A DNA stretch of 35,628 bases from VFMC01 sp031400715 (lineage in GTDB: Bacteria > Actinomycetota > Acidimicrobiia > Acidimicrobiales > Ilumatobacteraceae): contig JANNQK010000308.1 of assembly GCA_031400715.1 (NCBI GenBank), positions 1-35,628 of the forward strand, in the 5' to 3' direction. The notes under the pieces are model-generated. The model was not told the DNA's origin. It searched no databases and saw nothing but the letters and a program-made list of their open reading frames with translations. Numbering within the stretch: position 1 is the stretch's first letter; the number at the start of each line of letters is the position of its first letter. Made by a program: the position numbers and the translations under genes. Of the stretch, positions 16,302 to 24,714 are shown one piece after another.

Positions 16302-16414
16302 CCCCGCGATGAGAGATGAGTGTCCCTGGCGCGCCTATCCCTCATCGACTCCGAGTACCCCGCCGGGCCGATGAGAGATGGGGGCGGCAGAGGCACTCAT
16401 CTCTCATCGCGGGG
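16302..16414. repeat. long inverted repeat with 21-base perfect arms
   Basis: The left arm 16302-16322 and right arm 16394-16414 are perfect reverse complements (core GATGAGAGATGAGTG plus the CCCCGC end), 22 bases if the flanking A/T pair is counted. A third partial copy GATGAGAGATG lies at 16370-16380. The right arm abuts the stop codon of the 2Fe-2S subunit gene, and the left arm lies 59 bases before the BKACE start. It may act as a terminator between the two operons or be a dispersed palindromic element. Confidence 0.8.
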
Positions 16415-16897
16415 TCAGGGGTGGATCTCGGCTGCGGTGCGGCGGACGGCGGCGATGATCTTGGCGTAGCCCGTGCAGCGACACAGGTTGCCGCTCAACC
16501 CGATCCGGATCTCTTCGTCGGTCGGCGCGGGGGTGCGGGACAACAGCGCTGTCGCCGACATGATCATCCCGGGGGTGCAGAACCCGCACTGCACACCGCC
16601 CTCGTCGAGGAGGTTGCGTTGCAGCGGATGAAGCTCGTTGCCGCTCATCACCCCTTCGATCGTGGTGATCTCCCTGCCTACCGCCTGCGCCGCCAGGTAC
16701 GAGCACGAGTTCACCGGTTGACCGTCGAGCAGCACCATGCAGGCGCCGCACTCGCAGTCGTCGCATCCCTCCTTCGTCCCGGTCAGGCCGATCTCGCCGC
16801 GCAGCACGCTGAGCAGGTTGCGGTCGGTGGCCACCGAGACCGGATAGGCGATGCCGTTGACCGACAAGGTGAGATCGCGGTCGATCGACTCGCTCAT
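16415..16897 (-). CDS. molybdenum hydroxylase small subunit (2Fe-2S)
   Basis: The 160-residue CoxS/XdhC-type subunit has two 2Fe-2S sites: plant-type ferredoxin cysteines 45, 50, 53 and 65, and the helical-domain cysteines 104, 107, 139 and 141 (CGFCTPG and NLCRCTGY). It shuttles electrons from the molybdenum centre to FAD. The start codon overlaps the FAD-subunit stop (ATGA), with GGAG 7 bases upstream lying inside that gene. It is the third gene of the large-FAD-small subunit operon. Length and motifs are complete. Confidence 0.92.
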   Translation of the reverse strand: MSESIDRDLTLSVNGIAYPVSVATDRNLLSVLRGEIGLTGTKEGCDDCECGACMVLLDGQPVNSCSYLAAQAVGREITTIEGVMSGNELHPLQRNLLDEGGVQCGFCTPGMIMSATALLSRTPAPTDEEIRIGLSGNLCRCTGYAKIIAAVRRTAAEIHP

Positions 16898-17844
16898 GAT
16901 GATGCTCCTGTTGCTGCCGTGCTCGTTGCTGCCGTGCTCGTTGCTGCCGTGCCGATTCCGAGGGTGCGATTGACGGGGATGGCGATGGTTTCGCCGCTGG
17001 CGCGTCGTGCGGCTGCCTCGACGGCTCGCCGAGCCATGACCCCGATGCAGTGGCGGCGGTATCGGTCGCTCGCCCGGAGATCGCTGATCGGTCTGGCCTG
17101 CTCGCTCGCCAGCGCACCCGCGGCAGCCGCCGCGTCGGCCACCGAGCTCCCGATGAGCGATGCGAGGCCGCTCACCGAGATGATGGTGGGGGCGACGGCG
17201 GTGAGCGCGACGGCGATGGCGGCGATGTTGCCGTCGGTGCCGAGGGTGACCGATGCGCCGGCGCCGACGACGGCGATCTCCATTGCGCGGCGATACTCGA
17301 GACGCACATACGCGCTGCCCGAGCGAGAACCGGGAGCGGGAAGGTGGATCGCCGTGCACAACTCGTCGGCGCGAGCGATGGTCCGCCCCGGTGCGGTCCA
17401 CAGCTCGCTGATCGCGACGGTTCGTGAGCCGGTGGTGCTGCGCAGCTCGACGGTCGCCCCCAGCACCATCAGCGGCGCGCCGGTGTCCATCGCCGGCGAT
17501 CCGTTCATCACGTTGCCGCCGATCGTGCCGACGTTTCGAGTGCTGGGCGAGCCCACCAGCGCGCTCGCATCGGCCAGACCGGAGAAGCGGGCGGCGATCA
17601 CCGGGTGGGTCTCGATGGTGTGATGGGTGACGCCGGCGCCGAGGACGAGTCCGCCGTCGGCCCCTCCGACCTCGTGGACCTGCCTGAGTTGCTCGATGCG
17701 ATCGAGTGCGACGAGCGACCCCGGCAGAGGGGCCTTGCCGTGCCGGGCACCGACCACCAGGTCGCTGCCGCCGGCGATCGGGCGAGCGCCTGCCGCGAGC
17801 GCCGCCAGCGCGTCGTCGAGGTTTGTGGCGATCAACAGGCTCAC
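16894..17844 (-). CDS. molybdenum hydroxylase FAD-binding medium subunit
   Basis: The 316-residue CoxM-type subunit has the FAD-binding motifs AGGSDL near 23-28 and TIGGNVMNGSPA near 105-116, followed by a CO-dehydrogenase flavoprotein C-terminal domain. It accepts electrons from the 2Fe-2S subunit and passes them to the external acceptor. The GTG start overlaps the TGA of the large subunit by 4 bases (GTGA), and its own stop overlaps the next ATG. The C-terminus ends in an AATST-type tandem repeat encoded by 15-base DNA repeats, probably disordered. Confidence 0.9.
   Translation of the reverse strand: MSLLIATNLDDALAALAAGARPIAGGSDLVVGARHGKAPLPGSLVALDRIEQLRQVHEVGGADGGLVLGAGVTHHTIETHPVIAARFSGLADASALVGSPSTRNVGTIGGNVMNGSPAMDTGAPLMVLGATVELRSTTGSRTVAISELWTAPGRTIARADELCTAIHLPAPGSRSGSAYVRLEYRRAMEIAVVGAGASVTLGTDGNIAAIAVALTAVAPTIISVSGLASLIGSSVADAAAAAGALASEQARPISDLRASDRYRRHCIGVMARRAVEAAARRASGETIAIPVNRTLGIGTAATSTAATSTAATGASS
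16911..16955. repeat. 15-base tandem repeat in the coxM-like 3' end
   Basis: Two exact copies of TTGCTGCCGTGCTCG and a third partial copy (last bases diverging) run through the final codons of the FAD subunit, giving Ala-Ala-Thr-Ser-Thr repeats. A copy-number change would keep the frame. Confidence 0.85.
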
Positions 17845-20153
17845 GACGCAGCCTCGTCGTTGAGTGCGTTCCACACGCGCTCGGCCGTCATCGGCAGCTG
17901 GCGCACCGGCCGGCCGACGATCTTGGCGATCGCGTTCGAGATCGCTGCTGCTGTCGCCACATTGGGCGCCTCGGCCAAGCCTTTGGCGCCTCGTGGTCCG
18001 GCGTCGGGTGTGGCGATCTGCACGAAATGGGTGTGGATCGGTGGTGCGTCGGCGCAGGTCTGGAGCTTGTACTCCAACATCGCCGCGTTGCGCTGCTTGC
18101 CCTCGGCGTCGTAGGTGGTGCCCTCGGTGAGCGCCTGACCGATCCCCATCAACACACCACCCTCCACCTGGCCGTGCGCCCCGATCTCGTTGATGATCGT
18201 GCCGGAGTCGTGGGCGGTGTTCACCGCGATCACGCGGGCGACGCCCGTGTCGCGGTCGAGCTTCACGCGCACGGCGTGGCACGAGAACTGTGGCGCCACG
18301 AACGCCGCCATCCCGAGGTCGCCGACGCACGTGGACCCGACCAGGGGAGGTGGCCCCGGCGGTTGCCCCGAACCATGGCCGATCAGCAGCTCGCCGCCGG
18401 CGGCGATGCCGGCCAGTTCGGCGATCGACACGGCGGTCGCCGGAGTGCCGGCCACGAACGCCTGACCGTTCGAGAGCACGATGTCCTCGGGGGAGGCCTC
18501 GAGGTGCTCGGCAGCGAGCTTGCGCAGTTGATCGGCGACCTGGCCGGCCGCGTTCACGACGGCGCGTCCGTTGTTGAACAGCGTCTGCGAGCCGGTGGCT
18601 CCCATGTCGTACGGCGCCACCGACGTGTCCTGATAGACCAGCTGGAAGTCCTCAGGGTCCATCCCCAGCTCGTCGGCGGCCAGTTGCCGCAAGGTCATCA
18701 CCGCTCCGGTGCCGCACTCCTGGGCGCCGGTGATGATCTGAGCCGATCCGTCGCCATCGATCTTCAGGTACGCGCCAGACGGCACGGAGAAGCTCGGCCA
18801 CCATCCGATGGCCACACCGATCGCCTCGTCGTCGGGTAGTTCCTGGCCGTATCCCGCGTTGGACGTCGCCGCGTCGATGCAACGTTGAAGACCGATCTCG
18901 TCGTAGGTCTGGCCACTCGGCCCTTCGGCACCGGTGTCGACCGCGTTCAACTTCCGGAACGCCACCGGATCCATGCCGACGGCCGTGGCGACCTCGTCGG
19001 TGTGCGACTCGAGTGCCCAGCACGCCTGCGGCGCAGTCGGGGCACGCACCGAACCCGACGGCTGATGGTTGGTGTAGACGAGGTGGGCCTCGATCTGGAC
19101 GTTGGGGATCTTGTACGGACCGGCGACATGCATCGCCGCGAGTTGCGGGAAGAAGCCTGCGTCTGCGGTGTACGCGCCGTTGTCGATCGCGATCCAGCCC
19201 GATCGGGCAACGATGGTGCCGTCGCGGCGAACGCCGGTCGTGATGTCGATGATCATGCCTTCGCGGCGGCGGTCGGGGGCCAGGAACTCCTCGCGACGGC
19301 TGAACACGAGCCGCACCGGTCGTTTGGCGACGCGGGCGAGCGCAGCGATGTGCGCCTCGTAGTGGAAGCCACACTTGCCACCGAACCCGCCGCCGAGATG
19401 AGGAACGATGATCCGCACCCTGTTCGCGGGGAGCTCGAGGGTTTCGCACACACCGGCGCGCGCATCGAAGGGCACCTGTGTGGAGGTCCAGATCGTGACC
19501 TTGTCACCCTCCCACTGGGCCAGCACCGCCCGCGGTTCGATCGGCGCGGCATGGCAGCCATCGGCGACGTACCGGCTCGTCACCACGATGTCGGCGGTGG
19601 CCATCGCCGACGTGACGTCACCTTTGACGATCGAGGAGAACGACGCGTCGTTGCGGTCGCGCACGACGACGTCGGCCGACCCGTAGGCCTCCCAGCCTGA
19701 ATGGACCAGTGGCGCGCCGGACCCGAGGGCTGCCTCGAGGTCGGTCACCACGGGCATCGGTTCGAACTCGACCACGATCGCGTCGACGGCGCGCTGGGCG
19801 ATCTCGGCGGTGGAGGCAGCGACGGCGGCGATGATCTCACCCTCGAAGCGGACGATGTCGTGGGCGAACAACGTCCGGTCCTGGACGAACGGGCCGAAGC
19901 GCACGTCGGGAACGTCTTGGTGGGTGATCACGCACATCACGCCCGGGATGGCACGCGCCGCGGACACGTCGACTCTGGTGATTCGGCCATGGCTGATGCC
20001 GGCATATCGGAACTTCGCGGCGAGCACGCCGGTGAGGGACAGGTCGGCGGTGTAGCGGCCGCTCCCGGTGACCTTGTCGGGCCCGTCGGCCCGGACGAAA
20101 CGTTGCTTCGGGCGCGGCGTGTCGGTGGTCGGGTGGGCTTCGGTGACGGTCAT
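17841..20153 (-). CDS. molybdenum hydroxylase large (molybdopterin) subunit, xanthine/aldehyde oxidase family
   Basis: The 770-residue large subunit opens with a domain containing DKVTGSGRYTADL and has the molybdopterin-binding LGGGFGGK motif. The active-site glutamate is near residue 728 in GAKGLAEAP (family: GxKGxGE). The carbon-monoxide dehydrogenase loop AYxCSFR is absent; the corresponding segment reads GSVRAPTAPQ, so CO oxidation is unlikely. Hydroxylation of a purine, N-heterocycle or aldehyde is expected, and the substrate cannot be told from sequence. ATG 20153 is chosen, with AGGAG about 10 bases upstream. It is the first gene of the three-subunit operon and follows the amine oxidase gene by 113 bases. 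Confidence 0.88.
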   Translation of the reverse strand: MTVTEAHPTTDTPRPKQRFVRADGPDKVTGSGRYTADLSLTGVLAAKFRYAGISHGRITRVDVSAARAIPGVMCVITHQDVPDVRFGPFVQDRTLFAHDIVRFEGEIIAAVAASTAEIAQRAVDAIVVEFEPMPVVTDLEAALGSGAPLVHSGWEAYGSADVVVRDRNDASFSSIVKGDVTSAMATADIVVTSRYVADGCHAAPIEPRAVLAQWEGDKVTIWTSTQVPFDARAGVCETLELPANRVRIIVPHLGGGFGGKCGFHYEAHIAALARVAKRPVRLVFSRREEFLAPDRRREGMIIDITTGVRRDGTIVARSGWIAIDNGAYTADAGFFPQLAAMHVAGPYKIPNVQIEAHLVYTNHQPSGSVRAPTAPQACWALESHTDEVATAVGMDPVAFRKLNAVDTGAEGPSGQTYDEIGLQRCIDAATSNAGYGQELPDDEAIGVAIGWWPSFSVPSGAYLKIDGDGSAQIITGAQECGTGAVMTLRQLAADELGMDPEDFQLVYQDTSVAPYDMGATGSQTLFNNGRAVVNAAGQVADQLRKLAAEHLEASPEDIVLSNGQAFVAGTPATAVSIAELAGIAAGGELLIGHGSGQPPGPPPLVGSTCVGDLGMAAFVAPQFSCHAVRVKLDRDTGVARVIAVNTAHDSGTIINEIGAHGQVEGGVLMGIGQALTEGTTYDAEGKQRNAAMLEYKLQTCADAPPIHTHFVQIATPDAGPRGAKGLAEAPNVATAAAISNAIAKIVGRPVRQLPMTAERVWNALNDEAAS

Positions 20154-20266
20154 GCTGATCGAGCTCCTCGAGTCCGACCGGTCGTCGTCGGACAGGCGCT
20201 CAATATGCCACGGATCGAGCCGGCGCGACGGGTGTTGTGGACCACGGTCGGACGGACCGGTGAACC

Positions 20267-21577
20267 TCAGCGCTCGAAGCGTCTGGCAAGGATCTGTTCG
20301 GCGGCCTGGTCGCCGGCGCGCAACGCACCCTCGATGTAGCCGGGGAATGCTGCAGCGAGCTCGGTGGATGCGAACGAGATGCCGGGAGTACCTGCCCGCA
20401 GTGTTGTGACCGCGTCGGCATGGGGTGGTGCGTACCGAGGGTCGACGATCTCGTTGCAGTAGCCGCCTGCACCCCACCGATCGGGTCGCCAGTCGCGTTC
20501 GAGGAACGACACCGGCGCTCCGGCCTCGGTGCCGTAGGCCTCGACGAGCAGTTCGAGGAGGCGTTCGCGTCGCTGCGCCGAGGTGAGTCGTTGCTGCTGC
20601 AGTGCGCCCATGCCGCCGATGAAGGCGACAAGCGTGGGGCAGCCGGATTCCGGACTCGCATCGGTGATGTAGGTGCCCGGCGGATCGAGAAACCTGCGGG
20701 TGACGCCGAAGTCGTCTCGATGCCAGAACGCGCGCTCGTATCGCACCATGAATTTGAACACGTCGCCGGAGCCGAACGACGCTGCGATCGCGGCGAGGTC
20801 TGCTGGCAACGGTGGATCGAAGACGATGTGTGGGACGGCGACGGGCGGGATCGCCATGAGCACCTCGGGCGCGATGACGGTGTCGCTGTGGCCGGCGGGG
20901 TCGGTGTAGTGCACCGAAACGCCTGCGTCGCTGCGATCGATGCGATCGACCGCACATCCGAGTCGCACCGGGTGCGGCAGCGCGGCGGCGAGGTCGATGG
21001 CGACCTGGTGCATCGTTTCGCGGACGATGTACTGCAGTTCGCCGACGGTGAACGGCGTGCGCGAACCGCTCTCGATCATCGTGGTGACGGCAAGTCGATC
21101 GAGCGGCATGCACAACATGCCGCTGACGGCGCCGACCGCGGCGCGGAGCGCAACCGGGTGCAGGTCCTGCGCGGACAACCACCCATGTGCCGTCTGGTCA
21201 GGTCGGATCATCGGAGGCGGCTCTTCGCTCAGCCGTTCGAAGGCCTCCCACCCTTCATCGAACCGATGGGCGAGCTCGACCGGATCGTCGGTGGGTGCGT
21301 CGCCGACGAAGGCGAGCCCGGGTCGCTCGTCGCTCACGTCGACGAGTTCCTTGCCCTGCGACATGACGAGATCGAGGATGGTCGGCATGTCGTCGCACAC
21401 GAACTGGCCTCCGGTGTCGACCCGGTGGCCGAGCTGATCGAGTTGGGACTCGACCTTGCCACCCACGCGGTCCCGCGCCTCGATCACGACCACGTCGACC
21501 CCTGCTGCCGCGAGCACGGTGGCGGCCCGGAGGCCGCTGAAGCCGGCTCCGACGACGACGACGTCTGGGTTCTTCAT
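20267..21577 (-). CDS. flavin monoamine oxidase family protein
   Basis: This 436-residue FAD amine oxidase shows the Rossmann start VVVVGAGFSGLRAA (GxGxxG at 10-15), Glu33 for ribose binding and ARDRVGGKV at 34-42. A C-terminal FAD motif occurs as an EGALRAGDQAAEQIL-type block. The family oxidises primary or secondary amines (polyamines, putrescine, aromatic amines) to aldehydes with hydrogen peroxide. It follows the polyamine-type ABC transporter genes on the same strand with a 40-base gap, so it probably oxidises the imported amine. The start at 21577 is preceded by AAGGAT. The aldehyde formed might be passed to the molybdenum hydroxylase downstream (inference). Confidence 0.85.
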   Translation of the reverse strand: MKNPDVVVVGAGFSGLRAATVLAAAGVDVVVIEARDRVGGKVESQLDQLGHRVDTGGQFVCDDMPTILDLVMSQGKELVDVSDERPGLAFVGDAPTDDPVELAHRFDEGWEAFERLSEEPPPMIRPDQTAHGWLSAQDLHPVALRAAVGAVSGMLCMPLDRLAVTTMIESGSRTPFTVGELQYIVRETMHQVAIDLAAALPHPVRLGCAVDRIDRSDAGVSVHYTDPAGHSDTVIAPEVLMAIPPVAVPHIVFDPPLPADLAAIAASFGSGDVFKFMVRYERAFWHRDDFGVTRRFLDPPGTYITDASPESGCPTLVAFIGGMGALQQQRLTSAQRRERLLELLVEAYGTEAGAPVSFLERDWRPDRWGAGGYCNEIVDPRYAPPHADAVTTLRAGTPGISFASTELAAAFPGYIEGALRAGDQAAEQILARRFER

Positions 21578-21617
21578 TCGGGGGGATCCTTCAGCTGGGG
21601 ATGATCGGTGAGCACGC

Positions 21618-22475
21618 TCACACCGTGATTCCCGCCAAGCTCGCATCGGCATCGCCGTTGGTGCGCATCCTGCGCATCACGAGTCCGGCCAGCGCGACGG
21701 CCACGAGCGTCACGAGCAACATCACGGTCGCCAGGGCGTTCAGCGCAGGGGTCGATCCGGCTCGGGCACCGGAGTAGATCTTGATCGGCACGGTCTCCGT
21801 GGAGGCACCGGTGGAGAGGAACGACGAAATGACGAAGTCGTCGACCGAGGTGGCGAACACCACCATCAGGCTGGCGAAGATCGCGGGTCCGAGCAACGGC
21901 AGCAACACCAACCTGAGCGCCTGCAGTCGCGTCGCTCCGAGGTCGCGCGCAGCTTCCTCGTACTGGGTGCCGATCGCCGCGAGCCGACCGCGGATGATCA
22001 CCACCACGAACGACATCGTGAACGTGACGTGCCCCAGGAGTTGCGTGGTGATCCCTCCGGGAAAGTCCGTGTAGACCTGGGTGAAGACGACGAACAGCGC
22101 GACACCGAACACGATCTCGGGAGTCACGATCGGGACGAGCATCAGCGTGTTCGCACCGGTGGACAGCTTGCCGCGCCACCGTTGCAGACCGATGGCCATC
22201 GCCACACCGAGCGGCGTGGCGATCAGCATGCAGAGGCCAGCGAGCTCGAGCGTGTTCCACATTGCGGTGTGCAAGCTGGCGTCGTGCCACACCGATGACG
22301 TCGCGTCGCCCCAGTACCAGCGGAACGACGGTGACTGGAACGCGGAGCGGCTCCTGCCGGAGTTCAGCGAGATCCGCACGGCCACCAGAACGGGCACCAA
22401 CGACCACAGCACGTACAGCCACGTCACGAGCGCCAGCCAGCGCGCACGGCCGTGCCTGTTGCGAAGCACGCTCAT
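21618..22475 (-). CDS. ABC transporter permease, PotC-like
   Basis: The 285-residue inner-membrane permease has about six hydrophobic segments and the EAA loop (EEAARDLGATRLQALRL) that contacts the ATPase. It belongs to the spermidine/putrescine (PotC) group. The start overlaps the stop of the upstream permease (ATGA), giving coupled translation. It is the third of three transporter genes; no ATP-binding gene is present in the window. Confidence 0.88.
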   Translation of the reverse strand: MSVLRNRHGRARWLALVTWLYVLWSLVPVLVAVRISLNSGRSRSAFQSPSFRWYWGDATSSVWHDASLHTAMWNTLELAGLCMLIATPLGVAMAIGLQRWRGKLSTGANTLMLVPIVTPEIVFGVALFVVFTQVYTDFPGGITTQLLGHVTFTMSFVVVIIRGRLAAIGTQYEEAARDLGATRLQALRLVLLPLLGPAIFASLMVVFATSVDDFVISSFLSTGASTETVPIKIYSGARAGSTPALNALATVMLLVTLVAVALAGLVMRRMRTNGDADASLAGITV

Positions 22476-23407
22476 CGTTCCGACTCTCGCTGCGCCTTCA
22501 ACGTCGTGCGGAGGTAGTACACCATGAGCACGAGCAGGAACGCCATCAGCACCAGCACGAGCGAGGCACCGGTCTGCGGCTGGCTCGAACCACGCAGGAA
22601 GTACTCGATCTGATTGCCCACCATCTCGGTGCGCGGAGATCCGCTCGTGAGGTAGGAGTTCGTGTAGTAGTCGCCCATCATGGGCAGGATCGTGATCACG
22701 CTCGCGGCCATCAGACCGGGGATCGACAACGGCAGCGTGATGCGCAGGAACGTGCGAAACGCCGATGCACCGAGATCGCGCCCTGCTTCGATCAGGCGCC
22801 CGTCGATTCGTTCGAGTGCCGAGTAGAGCGGGAGGATGAAAAACGGGACGTAGCCGTACACGAGGCCGATCACGACGGTGGGCCAGTCTCCGTCCAGCCA
22901 GTTGCGTGGCGCGTCCATGACCTGCAACCACTGCAGCATCCGGTTCACGTAACCGTCCTGCTGCAACAGGTTGGTCCAGGCGAGCATCCGCATGAGGTAG
23001 CTGATCCAGAACGGCAGGACGAGCAGGGCGAGCAGCACGCCTCGGGTGCGAGAAGCCTTGCGCGCGACGAAGTAGGCGACCGGGTAGCCGATCGCGACGC
23101 AGCCGGCGAGTCCGAGGAACACGAACGCGAACGTTCGGAGGAACACTTTGCCGAGGTCGCCGCCGAACACCCGATCGAGCAGCGAGCTCATCGCACTGAA
23201 GTCCCACGCAAGTGGGTTCCAGGCCGGTTGTGGTGTGCGCAGAATCGGGTCGACCGAACCGAACGCGACGGCCATCACTGCGTACACCGGCACGACGAAA
23301 AGTGCGATCAACCACCCGACACCCGGCATCGCGAACACGGCCCACGTCCCGGTGCGCGGCGGTCGGCCGCCCATCGGGTCCACCTGGACGACGGTGGGCG
23401 CGCTCAT
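22472..23407 (-). CDS. ABC transporter permease, PotB-like
   Basis: The 311-residue permease has six predicted membrane spans and a PotB-type EAA loop (EAGRDLGASAFRTFLRITLP). It forms the translocation pore with the PotC-like protein. Its start overlaps the binding-protein stop by 4 bases (ATGA), and its stop overlaps the next gene in the same way. The charged N-terminal tail of about 20 residues is cytoplasmic. Confidence 0.88.
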   Translation of the reverse strand: MSAPTVVQVDPMGGRPPRTGTWAVFAMPGVGWLIALFVVPVYAVMAVAFGSVDPILRTPQPAWNPLAWDFSAMSSLLDRVFGGDLGKVFLRTFAFVFLGLAGCVAIGYPVAYFVARKASRTRGVLLALLVLPFWISYLMRMLAWTNLLQQDGYVNRMLQWLQVMDAPRNWLDGDWPTVVIGLVYGYVPFFILPLYSALERIDGRLIEAGRDLGASAFRTFLRITLPLSIPGLMAASVITILPMMGDYYTNSYLTSGSPRTEMVGNQIEYFLRGSSQPQTGASLVLVLMAFLLVLMVYYLRTTLKAQRESER

Positions 23408-24579
23408 CCGCCGGCGGTGAACTTCGACCAGGCTGCCTCGTACAACGCATCGCCGTCGGGCCCGAGCGCCTCGTACCTCAGGCCCTTGGCGATGTCGTCG
23501 TTGGTGGGGACGCAGTTGCGCAGGTTCTCGGGCACGTATCCCGCATTGATGACGTAGTCGGCGTCGAGCTTGGTGAGCGCGGGAAGGTAGCCGTTCCAGC
23601 TGAAGTTGAGCTCCGAGACGTCGTTGTCGAGCAGGTAGTCGATGTAGAGGTGGGCGAGCACCGGATTCTCGGCGTTCGCGAGGACTCCCATCATGTCGTT
23701 GTTCACGACGTACTGCTCGGTCGGCGGGTGCCAGTAGCCCAACACGTCAGCGGTCACGCCTTCGGGCAGGTAGCTGGCCGCGCCGCCGATCAGGTCGGCA
23801 CTCCAGATGTGGGCGAGCGACGTGGTGCCTTCCGGGATGTCCTTGTAGCCCTCGATGTTGACCTTGACGTTCAGGAGATCGATCAGCTCGGTCACATCGG
23901 CGAGGGCTTGATCGATGATCGCCGGATCGACGGTGTTGATGTCGGTGATGCCCTTGCGCAGCATCGCCATCGTGAACGCCTCTCGTTCGTCGTCGAGCAC
24001 GGACACCTGACCCTTGAACTTCGTCGCATTCCACAGGAAGTCCCACCCCTGTGCCTCGACCTCTGCCGGGTCGATGCGGTCGGCGCGATAGCCGAGGCCG
24101 GTGCCATAGAAGGTGTAGGGAACGCTGTACACGGCGCCGGGGTCGTAGGGCGGATCGTCGAAGGCGTTCAACACGTTGCCGCGGTTGGTGAGATAGCTGC
24201 GGTTGAGGGGTTGGATCAGGCCACCCTCGATCAGGTTGCCGATGCTGGTGCTCACCATCGAGTGGTGCAGGTCGACCTTCAACGCCCCAGACGCCAGCTT
24301 GGCGGTGGCTTCGCTGTCGGTGTCGATGGTGGAGATCTCGACCTTCACCCCGTACTTGGCCTCGAAGTTCGCGACCACCTCGGGGTTCACGTAGTCGGCG
24401 TAGTTGATGATCCGCAGCGGGCCCTTCTCCGGCGGGAGGCCGTCGGCGATCGGCTCGGTCTGCTTCTTCCTGCTCGACCCTCCGTCACCTCCACAGGCGT
24501 TGAGCAGCGGGACGCCCGCACCCAACAGCACTCCAAGTCGTGCCGAGCTGGCCAGGAACTGGCGTCGTGACGATGTCAT
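23404..24579 (-). CDS. TAT-exported lipoprotein, polyamine-type ABC substrate-binding protein
   Basis: The 391-residue binding protein has a twin-arginine signal (SSRRQFLAS, Arg5-Arg6) and a lipobox with Cys29 (LLNAC), so it is probably exported folded by TAT and lipid-anchored outside. The mature part (LRIINYADYVNPEVVANFE) is typical of PotD/PotF-like periplasmic binding proteins. The ligand could be a polyamine or another small amine; the neighbouring amine oxidase favours an amine. The start at 24579 follows a GGGGGGAT ribosome site. It leads an overlapping three-gene transporter operon. Confidence 0.88.
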   Translation of the reverse strand: MTSSRRQFLASSARLGVLLGAGVPLLNACGGDGGSSRKKQTEPIADGLPPEKGPLRIINYADYVNPEVVANFEAKYGVKVEISTIDTDSEATAKLASGALKVDLHHSMVSTSIGNLIEGGLIQPLNRSYLTNRGNVLNAFDDPPYDPGAVYSVPYTFYGTGLGYRADRIDPAEVEAQGWDFLWNATKFKGQVSVLDDEREAFTMAMLRKGITDINTVDPAIIDQALADVTELIDLLNVKVNIEGYKDIPEGTTSLAHIWSADLIGGAASYLPEGVTADVLGYWHPPTEQYVVNNDMMGVLANAENPVLAHLYIDYLLDNDVSELNFSWNGYLPALTKLDADYVINAGYVPENLRNCVPTNDDIAKGLRYEALGPDGDALYEAAWSKFTAGG

Positions 24580-24653
24580 GCATCCCCCCAAAGGATGTCG
24601 GACCGAACGGGCGTCGGTCGCGGCGAACACTGACTCAGCGATCAGACTAGCCC

Positions 24654-24665
24654 GGTTCGCGAACC
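24654..24665. promoter_or_regulatory. 12-base palindrome in the divergent transporter/Rieske gap
   Basis: GGTTCGCGAACC is a perfect palindrome, centred in the 135-base gap between the divergently read binding-protein and Rieske oxygenase genes. It is a candidate operator controlling both transcripts; no regulator gene is adjacent. Confidence 0.4.
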
Positions 24666-24714
24666 CGTTGGACACTTGTTCAGCAAGGTGTGGGTGGTGG
24701 GGCAGAATGGTGCG

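Noticed and set aside
17841..20153. Carbon-monoxide dehydrogenase large subunit
   Set aside because: The copper-binding AYxCSFR loop is absent, so only the broader xanthine/aldehyde oxidase family is supported.
20154..21182. Long in-frame extension upstream of the molybdenum hydroxylase large subunit (1113-residue reading frame)
   Set aside because: The extension is a low-complexity Arg/His-rich frame lying antiparallel or out of frame within the amine oxidase gene; the ATG at 20153 with its ribosome site fits the family length.
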